A DNA stretch of 64,000 bases from positions 1,054,001 through 1,118,000 of the forward strand of contig CP071493.1 in the NCBI GenBank assembly GCA_017354895.1, given 5' to 3'. A program made the position numbers and the translations under genes. Shown piece by piece: positions 11,738-21,297 of the stretch. The stretch is from Podospora comata (lineage: Eukaryota; Ascomycota; Sordariomycetes; Sordariales; Podosporaceae). The notes beneath the pieces were generated by a model. The model made no database searches, was not told the origin of the DNA, and saw nothing but the letters and a program-made list of their open reading frames with translations. How positions within the stretch are numbered: position 1 is the first letter of the stretch; every line of letters starts with the position of its first letter.

Positions 11738-13510
11738 CTAATCACCCTCCTCCGAATCACTCTCAAAAACCACATCAGCAACCTCATCATTCAACATGTC
11801 CCCCACCCAGCTGCTCCCCTCCAATATCTCCCTCGCCTCCTCCTCTCCAACCTTCATATCATCCATCACCAACCTCGTCGCCAACTCCGGTACCAACACA
11901 GCCTGCAGATAGGCCGTATACCCTCTCGCACCAATCAAGCCATCCTCCAACGCCCTCTTCCTCAACACCGAAGAAAACTCATGAATCAAATTCTCCGACA
12001 TCTGCCGTAGCCCCCTGATCCCATAATACCCCGGCGTCAAGTTCTCATTCGACGTCCGCAACGTCTTGTTTTTTCCTCCCTTGATACTTTCCCGAAACCG
12101 CGCAGCGTAGTGCGACTCCTGCTTCCCCTTCAGGATAGACCGAATAAAAGGATAGAGCTTCTCAATCCGGTGGTTGAGCTTCCGCCAGTCAATGTCTGGA
12201 TAGCCATTCAACACCCAGGCTTCTCTCGCGGTGTCTTTCCTGTGTCCGGTGCAGAATATGTGCATGGACTGGACGGTGCGATTTGGGTTGGTCTTTTCGT
12301 ATTTGGCAAGGAGGTCGCGGTCGACTTCTCCTTTGCAGAGGGGGCAGACGGACGGTTTGAGGATGGGAGGGAGTTCTATTGGCGAGGAAGGGGCATCCGA
12401 TAGCGGGGATCCTGGCTGGGAAAACTGGTATGTGACTGGTGAGGATCGGTTGAGGTGGTTGTTGTCATTTTCCCGTGTCCTGCCTCTGTTTGTGGCTGCT
12501 GTTGGGGTTGTGGTCCAGTCGATGTCTGCTCTGAGTGGGCTGTCGAGGAGATCCGGTATTCCATGTACTGGGAGTTGTGTAGCTGATTCCGGTGTTTCGT
12601 CTAGCGTTGATATTCGGTTGGGGAGGCTGCCTCGTGGTTTCGAAGGAGAACTGCCCAGGTGATGTGGAGTAGAAATCGTAGGGGGTCCTGGGCTGGAGTC
12701 AGGGGCTGGAAGAGCCTCAGGCAAGGCTTTGTTCTCATCACCTGAGTGATTGGAGTCGTGATTTTCGTCATCTTGGGAACTCTTGTGCCTCTTAGACTCA
12801 CGTTGAGACGTCGAGGTGCGGTCTCGCTTCTTAAATACCACTGATCCACCGTCGCCGTGTTTCCTTCCGCCATATGTCCTCTGGTTCTTTCTGGGGTTAG
12901 GTTGGTCAAATATTGGCTTCTCGGTAGTCTCTCCTACTGTTCGGACATCGTCTTTGGGCTTAGGTGCTGCTCCTGAGTTCGGGATGACTATCTTAGAGTC
13001 ACTGAATACCAAAACAGCTGCCGAGGCGTCCTGAGCGAGCGTTTGGAAGGTGGTGGGACGAATATGGCCTCTCCCTATCCTGTTGTTGCCATCGTCGTCA
13101 GAGCTATCTATGGACTCCGTTGCCTTCCTAGCAGTTTTACTTCGCCGAGCGGTTGCTTGGTAGGAGTTCTCTGGGGGCTTCGGGGGACTTGGTATTGGCG
13201 AGTCTAGAGCAAACTGGCCTACTGGAGAACTAGTGATTGCTCCTGGATCATGAGGGGGTTCTTCGACATCAGAGCCCCTTTGGGGGGATGAGAGAGGAGC
13301 CGGTAGCATCAAGGAATCCCTTTCGTTACCTCGGCGTGATGTCGGTGGGCTATCCGGCAAGCGTCTGGCTGTAGATTCCTGCGAAGTTTGAGATATAGGC
13401 TGACCGTTCACAAATTGGAGAAGCGGCTGGCCACTTTTTGACAAGTCAACTGTGCGGCTCCTAAGACCCCAGGGAACCCCGACCTTCGGCTTCCCAGGAT
13501 TGGTGACCAT
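11738..13510 (-). CDS. RTC4-domain protein
   Basis: A 590-aa single-exon protein. The first about 385 residues are disordered, basic and rich in Ser/Pro with acidic patches. The C-terminal about 200 residues match the RTC4 (restriction of telomere capping 4) domain: a CPLCKGEVD cysteine pair, an HIFCTGH motif, an aromatic/basic stretch around YPDIDWRKL, then helical segments with PGYYGIRGLR. In yeast RTC4 is tied genetically to telomere capping; in filamentous fungi its biochemical role is unknown. The Cys/His pairs could bind zinc, which is inference. It ends in an acidic tail (ESDSEEGD). It is divergent from dynamitin with about 0.6 kb between starts. The start is the first ATG of the open frame; I saw no upstream exon. 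Confidence 0.85.
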   Translation of the reverse strand: MVTNPGKPKVGVPWGLRSRTVDLSKSGQPLLQFVNGQPISQTSQESTARRLPDSPPTSRRGNERDSLMLPAPLSSPQRGSDVEEPPHDPGAITSSPVGQFALDSPIPSPPKPPENSYQATARRSKTARKATESIDSSDDDGNNRIGRGHIRPTTFQTLAQDASAAVLVFSDSKIVIPNSGAAPKPKDDVRTVGETTEKPIFDQPNPRKNQRTYGGRKHGDGGSVVFKKRDRTSTSQRESKRHKSSQDDENHDSNHSGDENKALPEALPAPDSSPGPPTISTPHHLGSSPSKPRGSLPNRISTLDETPESATQLPVHGIPDLLDSPLRADIDWTTTPTAATNRGRTRENDNNHLNRSSPVTYQFSQPGSPLSDAPSSPIELPPILKPSVCPLCKGEVDRDLLAKYEKTNPNRTVQSMHIFCTGHRKDTAREAWVLNGYPDIDWRKLNHRIEKLYPFIRSILKGKQESHYAARFRESIKGGKNKTLRTSNENLTPGYYGIRGLRQMSENLIHEFSSVLRKRALEDGLIGARGYTAYLQAVLVPELATRLVMDDMKVGEEEAREILEGSSWVGDMLNDEVADVVFESDSEEGD

Positions 13511-14111
13511 CTCGCACTGCAGTCCTGACGTTAAACTGAAAGTTCGGTATTTTAGAATTTTGCTCCAGATATGATTTGTTCACAAGTGTCTTCCGCCGCA
13601 GGGCGTGATACCATCCTGGTCTGCGATTAGATGCCATGTCAAAGAGAACTTCCGAAATAGGTCAACACCTACAAAGCGCGCCTGAGAAATGGTGGGAGAC
13701 CACTTACACACAGGCTGAAGCAAATAGGAATATTTTCTAGAAACGATATCGAAATGCTTCTCGCTTGAAACTGGTCCTGGACCGACCCAGCGACATATAG
13801 GCAGCAGCAGTTTTTGGCGGAGGCCCTGGTAGATTTCACTTGTGGAAATTTATCAAAGACGCTCTCTGCAAGCCGCGACTTGGGAGCGCGTCGTGCAGGG
13901 TTCTTAAGTTCGCCGGCCCACAACGTTCCACAATATCGGGCCCCACCAGCTCCCCTGTCCACCGCCAGCTAAGCCCAGGCGGGAAACCGTTTGTTTGACG
14001 TCCCAACATCCGCTGTCAACAACCATACGAAGCGGTTGCTCCCAGAGTGCAATTACAACAGCCAACAGCGCCCAGAAAGTCCGACAGTAAAGGGAATGAC
14101 AGACTAGCACA
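13511..14111. promoter_or_regulatory. divergent promoter, RTC4-domain gene / dynamitin
   Basis: A 601-bp spacer between two start codons facing away from each other, so it must contain both promoters. No TATA box at a convincing distance; CCAAT-like and GC-rich patches are present, but I assign no factor. Confidence 0.5.
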
Positions 14112-15519
14112 ATGGCTTCCAGCAGGAAATATGCGGCACTTCCAGACTTGGTAACTCAGCCACCGCCCGCCACAAACAAGCCGGCCAAACTAACTGAACA
14201 TCAAAACGCCAGGATTCCGCACCCGATATTTACGAAACCCCCGAGCTTACTGATGATACTTCTACCATTCCCGTGAGTTGCTGGATATTGGGGAATTCGT
14301 GGAATCCAAGTGCTGACGGTATATAAAGCCCACAACCGTGCGATCAGCCTCTGACAATGAGTATGACGACGACGACGATGCCGCCGCCATCTCACGATCC
14401 AGACTCCGGATAGACCAAGCTCGGTCAAAGTTCATGCCGGCTGCCGTGGATCCCTCAGGGGTTGACTTTTCAGACCGTGTCAATGGCAAGCGAAAGTCAT
14501 ACAAAGCGTCCAGCAGACGACACCGCGTGTTGGATGATGGAACCGAAGAGCTGGGCGACTTGAGCGACGAGGACGATGCTGGAAGTTTGGCGCGCAAGAT
14601 TGCGCGTTTGAGGCGCGAAATTGAGGAGGCAAAGGAGGAGTACGGCAAACAGAAGGCAGCAGCGGACGAAACTACGGACGAGACTGGTGTTCAAGAGCAG
14701 GAGATTGAGTCTCTGAGCAAAACTCTGGATGAGATGGCCAGATTCGGCGAGCCGCTGGCTCCTCGACCGGTTGCTACACCGACCCCCCGGATCACCAGTG
14801 CTGGCGAGCAGCCAGCAGGAGAAATCAAGGGTACTGCGAGCTATACTATTACCTATGCCCCGTACTACGAACAAACGCATGCTTTGGCTAAAGCAGCCGA
14901 CTTTGACCGCCGGCTTGTGTTCTTGGAGAACGCATTGGGTGTTGGCTCAGCAGCCATGCCGGAATTTGACTCGAATGGTCTTCCCCGAGCTATTATTCCC
15001 CTGGTTGAGAACCTTCACAAGCAGATTTCAACATTGTCTGAAGCCTCGACACCCACTCTGGATGCCATCAGCAGGAGGGTCAGGACCTTGACACAGGAGG
15101 CGGAGAATCTGGAAAAGGCCCGTAGAAACGCCAAACAAGCTCAGGAGGCTTTGGCATCTGCGGGAGCGGCACCATCTGGCGAAGGCGCCACACCCGAAGA
15201 CTCGGAGCAGATTGCGAAAGTCAATGCTCTTTACAGTATGATTCCGACCATCGAAAATTTGAGCCCTCTGCTTCCACCCCTGCTGGACCGCCTCAGGTCA
15301 TTGAGGATGATTCATGCAGATGCCGCAACGGCATCTGACACCTTGGCTCAGCTGGAGCAAAAGCAGGCCGAGATGGCCACAGATATTCAGCAATGGAGGG
15401 AAGGGTTGGAGAAGTTGGAGGTTATAATCAACGATGCGAGTACCTTGAGGGAGAAGAATATGGGGGTGATCTCGGAGTGGGTGAAGGACTTGGAGGGTAA
15501 AATGTCTAAATTGTCTTGA
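14112..15519 (+). CDS. dynactin subunit 2 (dynamitin)
   Basis: Structural subunit of dynactin that joins the shoulder to the Arp1 filament and so couples dynein to cargo on microtubules. Three exons: 14112-14150, 14213-14272 and 14329-15519, giving 429 aa. The tiny first exon encodes MASSRKYAALPDL and the second the conserved DIYETPEL segment, both typical of dynamitin N-termini; neither is visible without splicing. The first intron has a CTAAC branch site; the second ends in an AAG acceptor, the only choice that keeps frame. The rest shows an Asp-rich patch, then several heptad stretches predicted as coiled coil (about 110-140, 200-280 and 370-425), and the conserved YTITYAPYYEQT region. Length is normal for fungal dynamitin. 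Confidence 0.93.
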
Positions 15520-16236
15520 GCGAGCATTATGCCATAGTGATACCCATGCTTATGACACATCAATGCTGTTTGTTTATCATCCGAGCTACAGATATCAGTG
15601 CTGACCGTGATAGGGTCGGGTGAGTGGGGCTCAGACCTTCGGCAAGCGGGGGCCGAATGCCCGTTATGTATGGGTCTCCATTCAGCCAATCAAACTCCAC
15701 CAAGCTCTCCCTGCTCAAAGCATAAATTTCTCCAAGAGCTTCCCTTGAGCTTCAAACTTTCCCTTCATTCACATTCCAAAAAAAGCAATTGTTCAAGAGG
15801 CAGTGTCGCAAGCTGCCCATCTCGCATCGCACGCTGATTGCAATGGATTGAGAGCTCTCCGAGAGCCAGGAGAACGGCCTCGAACATCGCCATGGAAGCT
15901 CATCGCACGTGATGGAGCAGCAGCTAGCTGTTCAAAGATTTTTTTCTCAAAATCTTTTGATGAAGAGGGGCAGTTTTCTTCTTCCCCTCCCTCAACCATC
16001 ATCACCACTCTACTTTGGTATGTTTTTTCCCCCTCTTCACCTCAACAACAAACACATCGGTTTAGTGGGTTATCATGATGAACACAAATGCATGTATTAT
16101 CTGAGTCTCAGTATGCTGTATCAATTTATCACCAAGATCTCTGACAATAACCCCACCATGATGTTTTGTTGTTGACGGTTTCTTATTTTGTTGTCAAGAA
16201 GCTAACATTGTAAGAAAGTCTAGTAGATAGTTGATC
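15520..16236. promoter_or_regulatory. intergenic, with a likely 5' UTR intron of the MoaD-like gene
   Basis: 717 bp between dynamitin and the molybdopterin synthase small subunit. A good donor (G|GTATGT at 16018) and a branch-site/acceptor pair (GCTAAC at 16201, CTAG ending at 16223) frame a possible 206-nt leader intron just upstream of the start codon at 16237. Confidence 0.4.
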
Positions 16237-16527
16237 ATGTCTGCTACCCCCAAGCCCGCCGCCCCAGGGAACTTCACCATCCTCTACTTTGCCACCGCAA
16301 CCTCCTTCACGGGCAAGAACGTCGAGTCGCTTCCCGCGCCGCTCTCGCTCAGGAAACTGGGTGACGTTTTGGAGGAGAGGTACAAGGGTATCAGAGAGGG
16401 GGTTTTGGGGCATAGTCTTGTGACGATTAACCTGGCGTATGTGGATGTGCCTGAGGAAGGGGAGGATGATGTGATTATTCAGGAGGGGGATGAGGTGGCG
16501 ATTATTCCGCCTGTTAGCTCTGGCTAG
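16237..16527 (+). CDS. molybdopterin synthase small (sulfur carrier) subunit, MOCS2A/CnxG type
   Basis: 96 aa, a MoaD-type beta-grasp sulfur carrier. In the family the C-terminal glycine is adenylated and thiocarboxylated by the MoeB/Uba4-type enzyme, and the carrier then donates sulfur with the large subunit to precursor Z to form molybdopterin, needed for nitrate reductase and xanthine dehydrogenase. Visible marks: the ILYFATATSFTG first strand, LRKLGDVLEERY helix, and C-terminal DEVAIIPPVSSG. The end is Ser-Gly rather than the double Gly of bacterial MoaD; the terminal Gly is kept. The ATG at 16237 is used because the open frame has no earlier ATG. The stop lies 44 bp from the stop of the convergent membrane protein. 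Confidence 0.92.
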   Translation: MSATPKPAAPGNFTILYFATATSFTGKNVESLPAPLSLRKLGDVLEERYKGIREGVLGHSLVTINLAYVDVPEEGEDDVIIQEGDEVAIIPPVSSG

Positions 16528-16571
16528 TTCTTGTTTCCGTATTTACAATACAATAAGAAAGAAAGTTTTTA

Positions 16572-17150
16572 TCATCCGCGATATACGTTATCCCACTGGG
16601 AGTTTAGCAGCGGTTGTTGTTCCTCTTCTGGTGATGATGATGATGATGGTGCTGCTGATGAGGCCCAACGTGATCGGCCACTGGTGCTGTGCCATTTTGT
16701 CCAGAACTGGGGTTGGTTGAAGGGGATGGAGGCGCGGGTCCAGTCCCATTCGGCTCGGCGGAGGCGGCGGTAGGCGACGGCGGTGGTCCAGGCTAGGAGG
16801 CTGAGGAGGATGGTGGAGAGGATGGAGAGGAGGATGGAGAGGGCGGTGATGGCTGAGATGTTGCAGCCGAGGGGCTGAGTGCGGACCTCCCAGCGTTCGG
16901 ACCAGTGGGGGCAGATGTCGGGTTGGGAGATGGGGGCCAAGAGGGGGAGGGGGTGGGTGTTGGGGGTGCAAGATTGGGTCTGGCGGGTGGGTGGGTGAGC
17001 AAAGGGGTGGGAGAAGGAGGGGGGTGGAGGGAAACATACGAAGGGACACCAGGAGCAGGCGTTCTCTGAGAGGCAGGGTGAGCAGGATTGTTGGCGCCAG
17101 CAGCGGCGGAGGTGGTCGTCGGGGGTTTCGAGAGGGTTGAGGGAGGACAT
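16572..17150 (-). CDS. small eight-cysteine (PSI-like) single-pass membrane protein
   Basis: Function unknown. Two exons (17150-17040 and 16979-16572) give 172 aa. The N-terminal half has eight Cys in a PSI-like spacing (RRCWRQQSC, SPC, NACSWC and others), followed by one hydrophobic helix (about 93-118) and a basic RRLRR stop-transfer. There is no signal peptide, so the helix probably acts as a reverse signal anchor with the Cys region in the lumen or outside. The cytosolic tail ends in EEEQQPLLNS, which contains an acidic dileucine sorting motif (E-x3-LL) of the type that directs proteins to endosomes or vacuole. The 60-nt intron is stop-free and in frame; retention would add 20 residues including one Cys. 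Assignment to PSI rests on Cys pattern only. Confidence 0.75.
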   Translation of the reverse strand: MSSLNPLETPDDHLRRCWRQQSCSPCLSENACSWCPFVCFPPPPSFSHPFAHPPTRQTQSCTPNTHPLPLLAPISQPDICPHWSERWEVRTQPLGCNISAITALSILLSILSTILLSLLAWTTAVAYRRLRRAEWDWTRASIPFNQPQFWTKWHSTSGRSRWASSAAPSSSSSPEEEQQPLLNSQWDNVYRG

Positions 17151-17539
17151 TGTTGTTATATAAGATGAGGTGGTGATATGTACCGCAGAATGGATGTTAC
17201 AAACTAAGCTGGATCTCGTAGGTAGCAATTCAGTAGGTTACAAAAATACAAACAAGGTGTTTCACATAAGGAGGATGAGGAGGGCGGCTGAAAACCGTTG
17301 GAAGTCGAGAGATATCCCATCAGAATGCGGGGCAAGCATATCCTCTGCGCGCAGCAAGCAGGAACAATACAACAAACATCACACCTTCCAGAAATTCATT
17401 TCCAAAATTCCAAGCACGCTCTACATATTTTAGGAAGAGAAGCCTGCCACCCAAAATTTTGTCTAAACAGTATATAAAACAGTCAAAAACATCCCCACCG
17501 CTCAGCCTTTATCAAAACGCCCAATTACTTGTGACTGCA
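17151..17539. other. spacer between eight-cysteine gene and COG4
   Basis: 389 bp containing the promoter of the eight-cysteine membrane protein gene and the 3' UTR of COG4, both on the minus strand. No gene seen. Confidence 0.5.
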
Positions 17540-20104
17540 TCACTCCTCCCTCACGATATCCCTCGCCCTCAACTTCTCCTCCTCAGTCAAAACCCACACC
17601 ATCCCCCCATCTATCCCCTCCTCCTCCTCAGCAACCAACTCCTCCCACTCCTCCTCCTCCATGTTCGCCACCATCAAGATCTGCCCAACCTTGCCAAACA
17701 CCTCTCTCACTCCGTAATTACCCTTGGACACCACGCCAATGATACCGTTGACGTCCCTTTCCAGTCTGATGGCACCATACGCGCTCAGCGCTCTACCAGC
17801 CTTGGCATAACTCCACACCCTCTTCTCCAGCACCTTTTGCGCCAAATACCCAGCAGTCTTATCCATGAGCTGGCTGTACGTCTTTGGTGTCAACAAACGT
17901 GAGATGGGCTTCATCAGCGCATCCCATCCGAGCTCAAATGTCAGCGGAACCTGTTCGAGGTATTCCTCCAGTGTCTTATCTGACTGTGCGGCGAGCTCGG
18001 TGAGTTCTTCCTCGGTGGAGATGGTGTAATCTGCGTCGCTGAAGGTGGAGGTGATGACAGGCCGGAGACGAGCATAAACTACCTCGCTAAACAGGGCTTC
18101 GATGCCCGCCTTGATGAGCTCGCTGGATTTGAGGTGGAACGAGGTTTTGAGGTTCTGGAGGCGGGTGACGATTTCCTTGGCGTCGCTGGCAAAGGGGAAG
18201 GCGGCGGTTAGTACTGATGACGGCTGCTGGGAGTCTGCGGGTGGGTTTTCTGGATGTCTCAGTATCCCGGATACGATCCGTTCCAAGTACTCGTTTGCCA
18301 CGTCGAGACTGTTGATTAAGACGATGAAGGCGATGATCTTGTCTTCTGGGGGGAAACCGCCTTGGACGTTGGGTTTGGGCAGGTATTCGTCCCGCATCTT
18401 GCGCTGGATCAGGCCGACAAAGTCGGTACCGAGAAGAGCTTGGATCGTGGGGATGACCTCCTTGACGACATCTTTCTGGGAGGTGGAGATGGACTTTTCG
18501 ATGACGGTTTTGGCGATGTACATCACGTCGTCAACAGCGGAGATGATGAACGGTGGGTTGCTTTCGATCGCCTTGTTTTGTCTAAGCGTAAGTCCGCTAG
18601 GGAACTCGTCCAGTTGAAAGGCCTTTTCGACAGAGCGCCGAAAAAAGAACTTGGTGAGCTCATTGTAGGGTGATACTAGCTTCCCAGAGACTTTTCGACC
18701 CAGGTTAGACTTGGTGAGGACCTCGGGCATAGTGAGTGGCGCATCGTCCGGTGACTCCGGTTCCTGGCGTTGTCAGCATCCCACTGCCATGAGACTCATA
18801 ATAAGACGTACCCTGCACTTTCCAGCGAGGAAACGAGAATACAGAGACCACCTTCCAAGCATTACGGCGATCTCGCTCAGCAAGGCGTCTACTTCCTTCA
18901 TGTCCACCCCCTCATCCTCGCTCTGGCGTCCGTTATTGGTGCCGCCAACAGCAGGCGAGTTTACTCGTGGTGTTCCTCCGAAGCCTCGATTTGGTTGAGA
19001 AACGAAGCTCTGAACGAGGAACGAAAAGGGATAACTTCTGACATCAGTCAACCTCCTATCCACGGTCCTTTCATCGCTCCAAGAATCCAGGATGATGCCT
19101 CCCTGCACATCTGCCTCCATCTGGAGCCTTTCGATAACCTTGACCATCTTCCCGGTTCCGTAATGTTTTTCCACCAGGGCCCCATGCCCATCCACAATAT
19201 GGGCAATGTGTTCGAACAACCTTGTGAGGGCATTGGCAAAAAAGAAGCCATCCTTTCTTCCTTGCCCACCAACCGTAGAAGCGCCTTCCTTGAGCACCGT
19301 CCTGGCCGTACCCGCAACACCCTGGCAGACATACTGCCCATACACATCCAGCCCAACATCACCCCTCCCAATCAGGGGGAATAGCTTGAAAAACCTCGTC
19401 ACCCTTGCGCCATCCCCATCCTCGGCAGCCTTCCTGAACTCTCTCAAGAACAAGTTACACAAGCTCTCCCTTGCCGACTCGAGGGTAACCCAAGGGGGGT
19501 CAGGCACCTCGACAGTCGGCACCACTGCAGCTGCGAAGCCTCCTCGGACAATCTCCTCAGGCACCTTGGAAGCCCGCGCAATGTACCCAGCTGCCGCCTC
19601 CCAGTCCTGAGGGGCGCCCATGCTACCCACCACGCCTGCGACACATGCTTTCAGCTCGGCAACCTGTTCCACCACGCGCAACGTGTCTTCCACCCGAGAT
19701 TTCTCCAAATCGAGGGTGCGGACCCGGCTGGAGAGGTGAGAGGCGGTTTCTGAGGCTGAGGCGAGCATGCTGTTGCTTATGCCGCGGGAGGCGATCACCT
19801 GGGCGCCGAGCCCGGCGCGGAGGTTGTCGAGGCGGGAGAGGGAGCGGGTGAGGTCTGCTTGAGAGGAAAGCAAGTTTGTTAGACGGTCTGTGAGGGAGGA
19901 TTCGCGGGTGTGAAGTGCCGCGAGGGCAGCGCGGATCTCGACCGGGGAGGTGGCATTTTGGATTACGGTGGATGGGTTGGTGTTGGCGGGATTGGTGGTT
20001 GGTTTTGGTGTGTTGAGGGTTGGGAAGCTGGTTAGGGCGGGATTAGGAGACGCGGTGGCAGACATTTTGGTCGTCGTAGCGGCGCCATTGGAGAAAGCAG
20101 ACAT
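17540..20104 (-). CDS. COG4: conserved oligomeric Golgi complex subunit 4
   Basis: Lobe A subunit of the COG tethering complex that captures retrograde intra-Golgi vesicles and keeps glycosylation enzymes in place. Two exons, 20104-18812 and 18763-17540, separated by a 48-nt intron (donor GTACGT, branch TGCTGAC, acceptor CCAG), giving 838 aa. The N-terminus is a coiled-coil region (about 55-160: ESSLTDRLTNLLSSQADLT and following heptads), then the helical COG4 fold; the intron falls in the conserved segment where GRWSLYSRFLAGKC is followed by the TMPEVLTKSNLGRKV region. The C-terminus is Glu-rich. A second in-frame ATG 13 codons in (20065) could be the true start. Divergent from the dynamin-like gene. 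Confidence 0.92.
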
Positions 20105-21297
20105 TGGAATAGTATCGGTGCATCGCTCTTCGTGCAGTCAGTTGCGCGCCGGGATGGGGGTTGGTCAGGAACCCGTCAAGGTAAATGAACCCAGCGATGC
20201 CCCGCTGACACCGGGCTGGCAGTTTGGGCGTTGTGGGTTTGCCAATCTGGCACGCAGCTTGGGGACAGGGGTAGCTAGCGCTCCACTTTATCGGCCGTTG
20301 AGACACCCGACCACGCCGATGCTTGACTTCCTCCGTGTCGGTAGCTCCTTCCGGTCCGGAAGATATCCCGGCGTGCCTGCCATTTTTAGACAGGAAAGCA
20401 ACCGCTATATAACTAGACCATCACCGTGGAATTGTAGTCAATTTTGATTAAACCCAGACTTGAACCAAATTTCTTACTCTTTAATCCTTGCACCCACCAC
20501 AGCGTCATTCGCACCCAAGTCTCACTCTACCTAAACAACAACAAGTATTCGCTGTGTGCCTTTATTCGCAATGTCTCAATTGGCATCGTCCTTGCATTCT
20601 GTGGTAGTGGTGAGAAATGGCTCGGTGCAGACTCTTTGCTCCTTGTCCCATGTGTCTTCACCGACTTGAATAGCATCCAAACTCGATGCTTCTGGGTGAG
20701 GCCTACAGTCCGCCGGCAAAAGGCAGATGTCAGCCTTAATCGTCGCCGGCTTTAGGACCAATGCAGTGAGGGGTCTGGTGTTTGCCCATCTCAACATTGA
20801 GGCCTACAGCGGCCGCTTTCCGATATGCCCCCAGCTTAGCGAATCAGAACTGCTCATATCGTGCAAACAGAGCCTCGTCTCTATCCATGTCTGCCTCGCT
20901 TCACTCTGCCCATCCCTTTGCTCTTTCTTTATGCAGATATCCTACTCAATGTCGCATGTTTTTATCGCCATTCTTTGACTTTTGCAAAGTCTAGGTACAT
21001 CGGGACCGCTATGGCCCTCTAGAGCGCGCACCGGATCTGTCATGACGGTAGAGGTCTAGCTCAAACGGAAATGTCACCAATACATCCATGGACTTCTCAA
21101 AGGAATTTCTATCCTGAGGCGTGACTCTTGGGGTGTTTTACGGCTATATATGATGGGAACATCGCGCCCTTCTTGACCTCGACCCGAAGCTTTCAGATCC
21201 AACCCACCGTTCGACAAGGCAGGCAGCAACGCACATCTCGCCTCAACCAAGTGCCCCTTTGTCTTTGGCTTGACCAACTTTATCCCAATCATTCACC
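20105..21297. promoter_or_regulatory. divergent intergenic, COG4 / dynamin-like gene
   Basis: 1.2 kb between two outward-facing starts. A TATATATG stretch near 21144-21151 sits about 150 bp upstream of the dynamin-like ATG and may be its TATA element. No gene or RNA seen in the rest. Confidence 0.4.

Noticed and set aside
18102-19610. Several plus-strand frames of 95-204 aa
   Set aside because: All are antisense to COG4 exons, which have clear family identity.
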